From NCBI GenBank assembly GCA_941918925.1, contig OW799236.1:68662465-68726464 (forward strand): a DNA stretch of 64,000 nt. Direction: 5' to 3'. A model generated the notes under the pieces. That model ran no database searches and was not told the origin of the DNA. It saw only the letters and a program-made list of their open reading frames with translations. Made by a program: the position numbers and the translations under genes. The first letter of the stretch is position 1, and each line of letters begins with the position of its first letter. Source of the DNA: Phyto melanocephala. Its lineage: Eukaryota; Arthropoda; Insecta; Diptera; Rhinophoridae. This document shows positions 13,682 to 24,954 of this stretch, in pieces.

Positions 13682-14026
13682 GTTACGACATGATCGTATT
13701 AAATTATCATATTAAATTATTTACAACAATATTAGATTGTTGAAAACCAATGAAAGACAGTTATTTCTATTTTATTTCAACATATATTTTGTTATAATAC
13801 TTTAGCGTTTGTATGAATTTAATCATTTAATGTGGACTATCCTTGAAAATATTGATATGGGTGTTGTTTAAAAATAGAAAAAATTATGACATTTATTTAA
13901 AATAGTATGATGTCTTCACAAAAATAGCATTATGTACAAAAGAATTCAAAATTTATGTTGCATATTTTGATAGACACTGTGTAAACAGCTAATAAGCCAG
14001 AAATTCAACATCATTTCTTTTCTTTG
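13682..14026. mobile_element. CACGCAAAG MITE, partial copy abutting the complete one
   Basis: It starts at GTTACGACATGATC, which corresponds to the sequence just inside the left terminus of the complete copy, so about 19 bp of the end are missing. It ends at TTTTCTTTG followed by TA, a shortened right terminus. It directly follows the TA of the previous copy, giving a tandem arrangement. Confidence 0.6.
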
Positions 14027-14109
14027 TATTAGACGCATTTGATAAAATTAGCCTTCAATAATTATTGTTAATTGTTTATAAATTATATAAACTTAGCCAC
14101 CGCTCAATC

Positions 14110-14530
14110 TATTAATCACGAATTGCCGCAATTTTTTATTTCCCGGCAATGCGAGATTTATTTTTTTAATTTTCCGGGATCCCGCAGCAAAACAAATAAG
14201 AAGTAAATTTGTTTTTAATTAATGAAAAACTTTTTATTAAAAAGCTGAAAATAAAAAAACTGGAATTTAAAAATAAATTGAGTAAAAATATTTTTTTTTG
14301 AAAACAATATCATTCTCTAGATACGAGATCAAATATGAGCACAAAAAACAAAAATACAGGTACTTTAGCTATGAGATCAAAAATAAAATCATTAGAATTC
14401 AATTTCAATATAAACAATCTAAACATCTGCTTTCGAATCGTAGCTACCTTTTTTATTTCCCCGGATCCCAAAAAATAATCCCGGGAAATCGGGAAGATTA
14501 AATTATTTAAATCCCTGGGAAATAACCCAA
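14110..14530. repeat. CCCGGGAT-rich inverted-repeat segment
   Basis: TTTCCCGGCAATGCGAGAT and CCGGGATCCCG lie on the left. CCCGGATCCC, AATCCCGGGAAATCGGG and CCCTGGGAAATA lie on the right. The two GC-rich ends are roughly inverted around an AT-rich core. Such CCCGGG-rich subterminal repeats are common in hAT-type non-autonomous elements, but I cannot define termini or a target duplication, so the class is a guess. Confidence 0.4.
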
Positions 14531-15365
14531 TTTATAGCACAAAATGTATTTGTTTGTTATTAACAGTAATCTCTATGCAATAATCTCTTTATACTAAAAT
14601 GTGTATCACTTTCCTTGTATAACTTCGATATGCTAGTAAAATGTTTTCGTAAATTTAGACTTTCAATGAAAGTGGGCGTTAAAGTAGGTGTGTCGAAGTT
14701 GTTTCTACTGATGAATGCAACTTAGATGTTTCAATGCAGTCCTTCATTATTCCAAAATCTGTATTCATAGAGAAATTATATAAATTTGGAGTAAAACGTT
14801 ACATGGGAGGTGGGCGTGTCACATTTATTTTCTATTACAACAAAGTCTTTCACCAAAAACCAATGTTTGCAAAATTTCAGAATCGTTCATCTAATTTTGT
14901 CAGTTTTATTAGGTTTTAAATTTCAAATAAACCAAAAAATACACTGTGTGGTATAAATTAAAGTTCATTTTGATCTATAACTCCTTTCCTAATGCATAGA
15001 TTTAAGCATTTTTCGGGAAAAAATATTGTTTTTACTCAGGAAATATATATTAAAAGTTTCATGACTCTACGTTATTGCGTTTGGATACAATTTCATCTTA
15101 TTCGATGTTGTTTAAGAGCTATAAGACTCTTCCTAATATGCCGATTTATCCCATTTTCAACACCAAACAAACCTTGTGTATAAGAAAGATGCTGGCAAAA
15201 TTTGAGCCGCGTAGGGTTTTCGGTGCGACCACTATCGTTCTTTCAGCAGTCGGACAGACGGACGGAATATATATATTTATGGGGTCTAAAATGGATATTT
15301 TGATGTGTTTCAAACGGAATGACAAAATTAATACCCCACCATTTTTTTGGTTGCAGGTATAAAAA
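14531..15365 (+). mobile_element. Family A repeat, copy A4, 5'-truncated
   Basis: The 5' palindrome is missing; similarity starts around TTTATAGCAC and runs to the 3' hairpin, ending GGTTGCAGGTATAAAAA. One GTGGGCG block and the mini-me-like core with GTCGGACAGACGGACGG are present. There is no M element. Loss of the 5' part with the 3' end retained recurs in copy A7. Confidence 0.75.
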
Positions 15366-17752
15366 TAAAAACGTTTACACCTTGCAACGAGAAAATATAA
15401 AAATATTTTTAAATGGTTTGAAACAAGGCTTGCAACCAGAAATTAAACGATAAAAACTATACAAATAATAAAAAAAAATTAATGGTTTCACTGACAAAGT
15501 TTGTACCTAAAATAAGACTTTTTTCGCTATTACAAGCAATAGTGTTTCCGAAACCCCTAGAATATCAATTCCACAAATTCAGCTTATTTAGGAGCTCAAA
15601 TAAGTGGACCATGGAAATTACCGACGATTCTTTTAAGTGTAATTGAGCAAAGTGAACCCAATGCCAATTGTTCGAAAAGAGTCATCGCTGATAAATTACA
15701 TATTCATCAAAAATACATAAAATTGTCGAAGTCTATGAATCGAGAATTCTAATGCAATCCATGAGAAGCAAATGCACACACAACGAGTTTCTTTATGATA
15801 CGGATTTTGGTCAGGCGGCATGTTTGGGCCTTACAATTTTGCATTCGTAACAGAAATACGATAACGAAATTATACTATAATTGCTAACATCATGTACTCG
15901 GTATGCATCTCTCATTTCATTTTCATGCGATATGCTCTTAAAACTTTAATAGACTTCAAAGAGCTACCCTAAATTTATTTTTATTAAATTATTCTTAAAT
16001 ACGTTATGTAACTGCTTTCATAGATATTTCAATATTATACAGATTCTTTATGCTGGTAGCACTTATACATGTTATCGTCAATATGGTAACTCGAGTGACT
16101 GGACTAGGGTAGAGCACAATAATTTAAGACGTAAAAATTATTGTATATAAATCTCATATACAAGCATTTAAAAACTGAAATTATAATTCTTTATTTATAA
16201 AATAAATTCATAATTTTTATTAATTATAAATTCTATATATTTGTGACGTAGTACTACTATGCATTAATAGTAAAAGCATTACAACATTTCAGTCTGTCAT
16301 TACTGGCGTCCTATAAACTATCGACAGTGCAACAGAAATGCAACTGCGGCATAAATAAGTTAACGAGCCCTCGCACACTTTTGTAACACTTTAGTGCATT
16401 TTTATTAAACTAATTGATTCCATTATAAAATTCTCCAGTTGATGCTGTCAATTTCATCATCCTTGATTATACTTGACTGCTGTACAAAAACAACAACAGC
16501 AACAGTGACACTTTAAAAAAAAAAACTAAACAAATACGTTTCAACTGAAGTTTATGAACAACGGTTGTTGTGTAGAACATTGTCAACAACAACAGAAATA
16601 AAATTATCCTCTGTTCAGAAGTGATTGCGATAAACATAGAATCACGTTTTTTTTTTCAAAATTGACTTTGGTCATAAATCGATCATAAATTTCACAAACG
16701 TGATTTAAATTTGATTTAATATAATTTTTTTATTGAAAATTGTTTTATTACTTTTATGGCAGCAAGAGCAGCCGTAAACTACTGCATTAACATCATAAAT
16801 ATTAATAATAATATTAAGACCTTAAATTTTTTTTAACAATGTTGGAAAATTTGTAGCGACATGCAAATCAATTTATTTAAATATCGTAAAACTGTTAAAT
16901 TTTGCATGCTTTAAATTTCGGCCGACAAAAAGAAAAAAACATATTTTACAATTTAAACTCTGTGAACATTTTTTATGATTTTATTTATTTATTTTTGTTT
17001 ATTTTATAATTTTATTATTTTCACTATAACTTTTGATATTCACAGTCATTCTGGTGTTTTTGTCCTCATAAAATTTGTTGATGCTTTTACCACAATTTGT
17101 TGTGTGTTTTTGTGGCAGTTACATTAAATGACATTCAAATTGTGTCTAAATTTTGTTTTTTTGTTTACGATTATACGTGTGTGTTCTTGTATGTAAAAAA
17201 CTTAATTTATGTGACAACATTTCATTTTATATCGTTAAAATTTTCAACTCATATTTTTTATTAGTTTTCGTCGTCAGTCTCCCAAACATAAAGTATCAAA
17301 AAATAAATAATGAAAACATAAAATGTTTGTAATATCATTAAAAATTTAAAGCTTAAAATTTGTCACTCCCTATTGCGTTTTAAGATTTATTATCCGCAAT
17401 GCTATGTTTCTCAAATAAGAAAAAGTTTTTTAAGTTACGCTGATAAATTTATTAAGTTAGTTTAAATAAAGATGTCAATTGGAGATTTATTCTAAGATAT
17501 TTTTTGACACCCCATCTCTATTTTTAAGTTTTATCTCATTGACACAGAAGTATAGTGAAAGATGAAATAATTCGTAAACAATTTTTACTGCTAATTGAGT
17601 CGTATTTAATTAAACTTTTTAAAATTCCTTAATAGTTAAAAAAAGAGTATTAGTTCAAAACAAAATATCAAGAGTAATCTTAATTGGATTGATTCGTTGA
17701 ACGTAACATGTTATTGCTATTGGCAAACTAAACAAATGAAAACCTAATTACC
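15366..17752. other. AT-rich stretch, no gene seen
   Basis: About 2.4 kb with no recognisable repeat or gene. CAACAACAGCAACAG-type trinucleotide runs near 16485-16505 and CAACAACAACAG near 16583 are typical fly low-complexity sequence. Long T- and A-rich stretches dominate after 16700. Confidence 0.5.
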
Positions 17753-17833
17753 ATGAAATTGATGTTATAAATAACAACACTACAAAGGCAATTCCGAGTG
17801 ATTTAATTTTATTCGAAATACAGAACACAGGCG
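17753..17833. mobile_element. CGCC hairpin MITE, one arm only
   Basis: Contains CAATTCCGAGTGATTTAATT followed by ATACAGAACACAGGCG. This is the right arm of the hairpin element seen intact at 61429-61556. The left arm is missing. Confidence 0.6.
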
Positions 17834-17867
17834 AATGTCTTCTATGCGAATAATTCCTACTATTCTA

Positions 17868-18020
17868 CAAGCAAAGAAAAAACATGGTTGTGGTAATCAT
17901 AATTGAAGAGCAGCATACTACGACTTAAATATACGATTGAAACATATAATAGTTGACAATTATTATTATTGTTTAATTAAAGTAACATTCAGTAATCTTC
18001 TTATGACTACAAATAAAATT
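17868..18020. mobile_element. CACGCAAAG MITE fragment cut by family B
   Basis: Starts after TA with CAAGCAAAGAAAAAACATGG and continues TGTGGTAATCATAATTGAAG, matching the inverted right side of the 12952-13679 copy. Similarity stops where the family B copy begins at 18021; the remainder is not seen on the other side. Confidence 0.65.
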
Positions 18021-18779
18021 ACACCCTTCACACAGTGAAAAAGGGTAAAAAGTATATATTTTCTGAAAGCTTATGAATAGGGAAGTCGCTTAAGCTCTGT
18101 CAGTCTGTCCGTCTGTCCGTGTGTATGTTGAAATCAACTCTTTGGACCCAGGTGAGCTATTAAAATATAAGAAATATTCGGGAGTAGATCGGTATTGAAA
18201 ATCAGAAACATCGGTACATAAACAACTGAGATATGAGCAAAAACCCACGACCACCTCGATTTTTTTTCACAAAAACAACAACATACATACATACAAACTT
18301 GTATATTGGTTAGAGTAGACGTGGGATCGAAAAAAAAGCCAAAAAAAAATTTTTTAATATTTTTTTTTTAATTTTTATTTTTTTATTTTTTATTTAATAT
18401 ATTATTTATATATCTATTTTTTTTTAATTTTTTTTTATTTTTTTTTTTTTATTTTTTTTTATTTTAAATTTCTTTTTATATTTTTTTTTTAAATTTTTTT
18501 TTTATATTTTTATTTAATATTAATATTTAATATATTATTTATATTTTTATTTTTTTTTTTAATTTTTTTTATTTTTTTTTTAATTTTTTTTTTTTAATTT
18601 TTTTTTTTAACGTACATACGTTAATTTTTAATTTTGCAATGAAATGTTTTATGTATGTTTTTTATAAACATGTGTATGTACGTATTTCATATGGGATAAA
18701 TGGTGATACAAACTACTGTTATTGCATGACTACACGTTGTGAAGATTCGGCAAGGCTTACTTACTTGTTCTTACTTGTT
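18021..18779 (-). mobile_element. Family B repeat, copy B1
   Basis: Inverse orientation. It opens with ACACCCTTCACACAGTGAAA, the hairpin end of the sub-type that uses CACTGTGTG. A mini-me-like segment with CTGTCCGTCTGTCCGTG lies near 18105. A T-rich low-complexity core of about 270 bp (18340-18610) follows, then the 5' part with ACTACACGTTGTG and CTTACTTG. The palindrome is damaged (ATTCGGCAAGGC). No coding content. Confidence 0.75.
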
Positions 18780-19158
18780 TTTTTTTCCTGAATAGTAACA
18801 GTTATTTTTGGAGTTTTAGTTTTTGGTCGGAAAATAAAAAGAAGTTTGCAATTTTACTTTTCTTGGGAAAAGAGTTTTTTTTTTGTTTTCTTCTTTTAAC
18901 TTAATGGTTTCTTATTAAGTTTTCTTTTTTGCTTAAAAAATAAAAGTACTTTTGTTTTATACCTGTGCCATAATTTTCCGAAATTTCCATTCTTTTTTTT
19001 TAATCATAGATTTAAAATCCAACTTGAGTAAAATATTTTTTTTTAGTTTTTTTTTAAGTAGGTTTATCCTAAATTCCTTTTATTGATTTTTAAAGATTTC
19101 GGGCTAAAAATTAAGTCATATCTTTAAAGATACAATACGCATTAAAGCGCTGGTGAAA
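18780..19158. other. T-rich low-complexity spacer
   Basis: Long T-runs with AAAATAAAAG-type stretches, and no identifiable element. It resembles the 39-bp unit of 23.9-25.6 kb only in composition. Confidence 0.4.
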
Positions 19159-19595
19159 GGGTGGTAGAATTTTAAGGCTCGATGTTAAATGTGAACCATA
19201 CCTAAACGTCAAGTTTTTTTTCTGCATTTCATTTGGCATATCTCAATTTTAGACTAACTCAATTTGAACGCGTTAAAGTTATTCTAGCTTAATTTGAAAA
19301 TATGCGTTCATATCAAAATACATTTCATGAACCTCGTGATTCTTTGAGTCAACATAATCGTTTAAACGCGTCCACAATCGGGAGAATTGAGAAATAATAT
19401 TTAAATTTCAGCAAAGCAGGTCTGTATGAATTTTGAAAACATCTGTGAATTCCTTCTTAGTTCGTTAAACAGAAAACATTGCGGTTTTTCGTGATAGTGT
19501 GGCAAAAGAGCAGTCAACCTCGACTCATCATCGTGCCCAACAATTGAACATCGAGATTGTCATTGAAAATTTGGACTATCGGGTGTAGGTGCGCC
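19159..19595 (+). mobile_element. M element outside family A, right end missing
   Basis: The left end GGGTGGTAGAATTTTAAGG matches the M inverted repeat. The relic follows the same order: TCAATTTGAACGCGTTAAAG, GTCAACATAATCGTTTAAAC, GTCCACAATCGGGAGAATTG, then GGCAAAAGAGCAGTCAACC. It stops at GGACTATCGGGTG without the right terminus. This is the only M copy in the window not embedded in family A, which supports M being an independent transposon. Coding is disrupted by stops and indels. Confidence 0.65.
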
Positions 19596-20990
19596 GCCGA
19601 GTTCACGAGCCTGTCATGTGAAAGTGTATTGAATACTTTACTAAAACTCAATTAACAAAATTATTCAAGGATTGTTTTTACTCATTTGTTCGTTAATGAA
19701 ATAAGCAAAGCTTACTAGTAGTTTGTTGATGGTCAAATAATCAAGTAAGATCAAATAAAAGGATTCACAACTGCGCAATGAACCATAATTATAGAATATT
19801 ATTAGCATAAGCGACCAATTATTTTAAAACATCAACATACGAAGCAATGATTTGCTTATTAGTTCATCTTCACCAACATGACACCGCAAGCAATTTGCTT
19901 CAAACCGGTATACCACATTAATAGAGCAAAGTGGTGATGAAACACCTGAAACATCTACCAAAAAGCGTTCTGCATAACTAAGTCAAGCTACTAGGTCATT
20001 GCGCAGCACATTAAAATAAAACTTAAGCCTAAAGTACATGAAATATAAAAAGCCGCATGCACATGTGGGTCATTGAAATGTTCAGCACTTTGGTTACCTT
20101 TTTTAAAATAGTCGTAGTGGTAAGATTTTAATGTTACATGAAATGTTTTTTAGTCCAATAATGCAATAAAACACATATAGCCGAAGCGGGTACATTTATG
20201 CTTTATGATGACGTCAAAACTACATCACAAACACATGCGTATGTGGCTTATAACATGTTTTTGCAATTGTTGCGTAAAACAAAATCTGAATACAACCAGC
20301 AACGCTTAAATTTTGCAGCTTAATTTCAATAGGTAGCCACAAATAATATTATCCTTCCTAATAATCTGATTATTAGCGATAAAGCTTATTTTCATTTGAA
20401 TAGCTTTTTTAATTAGCTGAGGTTTCAAAGGTTTACGATTTTTTATAAATGCTAATTGCATCCCATTAGGTATATATCAGGTTATGGCATTATATCATTG
20501 GGTCTTACTCCTAACGACATGGTGATGTAAGTGCTCTAACCGTAAACAAAGGCGGTATCAGCTTATTGTAGAATAGTTTTTACGTCCTGCTCTTGAAAGT
20601 AGTTCTGAGTAGTGGCTTATAAGCACTGAAACTTTCAAGTTAAATTTTTTAAGAACAAATGATTTCCAGCCAGCCTGTTAGCCAGTTTTGAGTACAAAAC
20701 TATTTCCTATTATTCTTGTGATAAGTTTCAGCATAGCCTGTACTGAACTGTCCAACAGAAAATAAGGAATATAATGCAAGAGAAGCTGCTCTTAGAACAA
20801 TAAGCTATTCATTTCCACTAACAACAAATTTACACGTATATCAAAACAAAAACAATGTTAAGACAATCATTGCGGATAAAGTTGAACTATTATGCCCTAT
20901 AATTAAGTATTAAAAATCAAAACATTTACAAACAAACAAAATAAATAAGATTTCTTATAAGTAACTACTTCTAAGTAAAAATAATACAAA
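19596..20990. other. AT-rich stretch, no gene seen
   Basis: No repeat from the main families. A short open segment near 19920-19976 would read LIEQSGDETPETSTKKRSA before a stop, which looks protein-like but is too short to support. Confidence 0.4.
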
Positions 20991-21675
20991 CAAGCAAAAG
21001 TGCTATATTTGGCCGTGCCGAATTTTATATACCCTTCACAACGTGTAGTCATGCAATAACAATTGTTTGTATCACCTTTCATCTCATATGAAATACGTAC
21101 ATACATATACAAAACATCACATTGGAGAATTATAAATTGAGCTTACGTATGCATGTTTCTAAAAAAAATTACAAAAAAAAATAAAAAATAAATGTATTAA
21201 AAAAAAACAATACAAAAAAATTAAAAAAAAAAATTTAAAAAAAAAATGTAAAAAAAAAAAAATTTCAAAAAATTTTTTAAAAAAATATAAGAAAAATAAT
21301 AAAAATATAAATAATATATAAAACAAAAAAAATTTTTCTTTGGCTCAGCTGGGATTCGATGCCACGTTGTTGTTGTAATTGTGAACAAAAAACGAAGTGG
21401 TCGTAATTTTTTATTCATATCTCAGAAAGTTATAGGGCGATTGTGCTGAATTTCAGTAGCGATTCATTCCCGGATATTTCCAAGAGATTGATACCATACA
21501 TATAGTTGCTTCTAAAAGTTGATTTAAACCAATACACGGGCAGACGGTCACGGCTTAATCGACTCCTCTTTCAGAAAATATATACTTTATGGGGTCGGAA
21601 ATGAAAATTGTAGAAATTACAAATGGAATGACAAAGCTATATATACCCTTGTGCACCACAGGTGAAGGGTATAAT
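20991..21675 (+). mobile_element. Family B repeat, copy B2
   Basis: Starts CAAGCAAAAGTGCTATATTTGGCCGTGCCGAA (split here: first CAAGCAAAAGTGCTATATTT, then GGCCGTGCCGAA). ATACCCTTCACAACGTGTAG follows. An A-rich core lies at about 21168-21340. The end is a strong hairpin, TATACCCTT facing AAGGGTATA, around GTGCACCACAGGTG. This is the CACCACAGGTG sub-type, shared with B3. Confidence 0.8.
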
Positions 21676-22195
21676 AAAACATATATGTATGTACATATGC
21701 ATATAAGTAAGTAAGGTTGTGTTAATCTTGTGTTGAATTTTGTGTCTATTTATGTCAAATATTTTTGCATAATAAAATGAACGCATGAGTAAATTTAAAG
21801 CAATTCTCTTAAAACAAAGGAATTTTCTTGATTTATTGATTCTAGTGGTCGGTTTGAATAATCAACCTTGTATAAGTATACCCAGAAAACAGAAAATCAC
21901 ATTCATTGCCAATCGATTGGTTCAGTCCCTGCAACCGAACTTTTCATTTGTGACTATAAAATTTATATAGCAATAATCATTATTTATTAGTGCTGACTAC
22001 ATATTTTTATTCCGAAACGAAATTTTGTAGATATAACCGTAAAATTCTACTATCACAATAAAACTATGCGATTGACAAAAATTGCGGTACTCATAACCGA
22101 TACTGTTTTCTCTGTGTACCCTTGTGCACCACAGGTGACGGGTATAATAAAAGTAACATTTTTTCCTTCACTAAAACTTCCACTTGGTTTATTAT
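21676..22195. other. Spacer with a short family B end fragment
   Basis: TACCCTTGTGCACCACAGGT at about 22117-22136, continuing GACGGGTATAATAAAAG, is an isolated family B 3' hairpin. No gene is seen around it. Confidence 0.5.
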
Positions 22196-22720
22196 TACTT
22201 ACATTCAGAATTCTATGTATATAAAATATTAAAAAAGTAATTTTGGTCGTACATAACATTAGGAGTTCGACCTCGGATCAAAAACCACTAATTTTAAGAA
22301 TCTATGTATACAAACGTTAAAATACAAAGAGTGCAATAAAAATGCGAAAAGGTTTTTTTTGTGTCTCCAATATCATTTAAATTCTCAAATTGAATCAACA
22401 ATATTTTATTTCACAATTTTAGCTTTATAAACGTAGAAAATACAAAAAGTCCCATTAAAATTCAGAAAAGTAACTTCTTGGTCGCCCATAACATTTTTAG
22501 TCTCACCTGGAATTAATAGTCCTTGATTGTACAATCCTATCTTCAAAAACGTAGAACATACAAGAAGTACCATAAAATTTAAAAAAGGACCTTTTTGGTT
22601 GCCCATAACATAGTAGTCTCACCTGGAATCAAAAGTTCTTTATTTTACAATTCTATCTTTATAAACGTAGAAAATACAAAAAGTACAATAGAAATGCGAA
22701 AAGGTACATATTTGGTCCAA
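22196..22720. repeat. Tandem array of about 117 bp units
   Basis: The phrase ACGTAGAAAATACAAAAAGT or close variants starts at 22314, 22431, 22549 and 22665, giving spacings of 117, 118 and 116 bp. Other shared phrases are GGTCGCCCATAACATTTTTA and TAGTCTCACCTGGAATNAA. There are about 4.5 units; the left unit is the most diverged. Minus-strand open frames here are a by-product of a period divisible by three (117 = 39 codons) and show no recognisable domain. Confidence 0.75.
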
Positions 22721-22734
22721 GTTTGGGCTGTGCG

Positions 22735-23043
22735 ATGATGAATCAGTCAGTCAGTCACGTTACTCTTTTATATATATCACTTTCGTTAGAATTGGTATAA
22801 CCCACTTCATTGTCCTGTCCTTAGAGAAATTTGCATTAAAGGTGTGTAAAAGTAATTTTTGCTAATGAATTTAAGTTAGATTTTTCAATATAGAGTTCGT
22901 TTTTCTACAAAAATTTTTGTAAATGGAGGGACTAACTGATATTAAGAAAAATCGTCAAATAGAAGGTTGAAATTAAGTGGGTGTATTATATCGTCTAATT
23001 TTTTGATATTTATAATTTCTTCTTTTTGAGCTTGAGATCACTT

Positions 23044-23083
<40 letters not shown>

Positions 23084-23590
23084 TTAATAACCAATATTTC
23101 GGTAATAAACAATGGGTATAAATATTACATACACTTCCCTTTATAAAAATAATCTTTTAATATTATCGGTTTAAAACCGCTTTTAACTTTAATATTCCAT
23201 TTTAATGTACAGATTTAAAGAACTTTTGGATTTTTTGGATTTTTTCTGCAGAAAAATGTCGCTGACATTTTATTACATTCGATCTTTGTTTTTAGTCGCA
23301 ATCGCATTTTATTTAAAGTCATGACCTACAATTGCATTACATGCTACAACACTCTTGATATTAGACCATTTAGCTCATTTTAAATACCAAATATTTCTGA
23401 TATATTTTAAACATTTTGGAAAAATTCATCAGCCAAGCTTTTCTATTAGCTTCTAGCTAGCTTTCAATTTTGGGATAAGTAAACTGATATTTCGGATACT
23501 TAGATCATCCTTAAAAGAAACCAGCACTATAAAATTATACTCTTTATGGGGTCTTAAATAATTATTTCAATGTGTTACGGTTGTGCTAAC
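22735..23590 (+). mobile_element. Old, degenerate family A copy (A9) with a long T tract
   Basis: Order and spacing follow family A: AATATAGAGTTCGTTTTTCT, ATTTTATTACATTCGATC, CATTACATGCTACAACACTC, TTTAAATACCAAATATT, CTCTTTATGGGGTCTTAAAT and TTTCAATGTGTTACGG. Divergence is much higher than in A1-A8. A run of 38 T lies at 23045-23082. The GTCY tract is lost and the 3' hairpin is not found. Confidence 0.55.
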
Positions 23591-23938
23591 AAAAAACTTG
23601 TAGCACTAGATCTATAGTCTAAGATTTACTAAAGACGGTTCTAGCATATTTTATTTGTCTGACATGTCCTTGTACAAATGGCAAAATGTACAAAAACTAA
23701 AAGAGTGTTATTCACGGCAACAAATATTTTGCCATTCCTAACATGTTTTATTTTTTCAAGCAGCTTAGCATTCGCCTCTTAATATAAAAACTAATTAAAT
23801 ATTATTTCCAGGGACCGAAAATAAAAGTTATTTTGGAATTTTAAAGCAAAAAAAGCATTCAGAAGTAAATGTCGTAAAACGGATTGAAGTATACCATATT
23901 GATCCTTATGAATTAGTCTTTCATAAACTATGTTGCTT

Positions 23939-24427
23939 TTTGATTTTTATTTTTTCGAGCAAGAATAAAAGTTATTTTTTGATTTTTATTTTTTTGAGCA
24001 AAAATAAAAGTTATTTTTTGATTTTTATTTTTTCGAGCAAAAATAAAAGTTATTTTTTGATTTTTATTTTTTTGAGCAAAAATAAAAGTTATTTTTTGAT
24101 TTTTATTTTTTCGAGCAAAAATAAAAGTTATTTTTTGATTTTTATTTTTTCGAGCAAAAATAAAAGTTATTTTTTGATTTTTATTTTTTTGAGCAAAAAT
24201 AAAAGTTATTTTTTGATTTTTATTTTTTTGAGCAAAAATAAAAGTTATTTTTTGATTTTTATTTTTTCGAGCAAAAATAAAAGTTATTTTTTGATTTTTA
24301 TTTTTTTGAGCAAAAATAAAAGTTATTTTTTGATTTTTATTTTTTCGAGTAAAAATAAAAGTTACTTTTTGATTTTTATTTTTTCGAGCAAAAATAAAAG
24401 TTATTTTTTGATTTTTATTTTTTCGAT
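23939..24427 (+). repeat. Left arm: tandem array of a 39-bp unit, about 12 copies
   Basis: The unit contains AAAAGTTATTTTTTGATTTT and a variable TTTTTT(C/T)GAGCAAAAAT part. Two unit variants, CGAG and TGAG, are interspersed. As 39 is divisible by three, a frame stays open for 167 codons and repeats the 13-residue pattern around SSKNKSYFLIFIF; I regard this as an arithmetic consequence, not a gene. Confidence 0.9.
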
Positions 24428-24954
24428 ATTAAATATTATTTAAATGTAACGGTAAAGACGAGTTTTTAACAATGATAGAAATGATAATAACACTGTACTC
24501 GAATTTGTGATTTCTCATATTTATTGTCAGTGATTGTTTAATATCGTTACATACTACTCTAAAAGCTCCTAATAACTCCTCTCATTTTTATCAATTCGTT
24601 GTTTTGCTTAGTATTTACACATTATCAACTATTTCTTTTTCAAACTTTGTTATCAACTATTGTCTTTAATTATTAATTATAATGTGATTTTAATTTTTTA
24701 TGTATGTTATTTTTCAGGTTGTTTTAAAAACTTTTCAGCAATCATGTAGGATGATTTACTAAATACCTGAACAACTTCGTAACTCAGGCAACCCAGCACC
24801 CACCATTGATATAGAATACATAGTATACAAAAATGTGAGAAATCACAAAAAATGTGATCATCGTGGGAATTTTTTATGAACATTAAAATAAATATTTAAT
24901 ATTAACTTAATTATTGTAACACGTACATTTCGTTCGAAAATAAATTCTTTTTGT

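Noticed and set aside
22731..22760. (TCAG)4 run as a possible regulatory site
   Set aside because: Common simple repeat at the start of the degenerate family A-like copy; no support for function.
23940..24443. 167-codon open frame with a 13-residue repeat, and the 229-codon frame at 24911-25600
   Set aside because: The repeat period of 39 bp is divisible by three, so a stop-free unit stays open by arithmetic. Both arms of an inverted repeat show it, and composition is Phe/Ile/Lys/Ser only.
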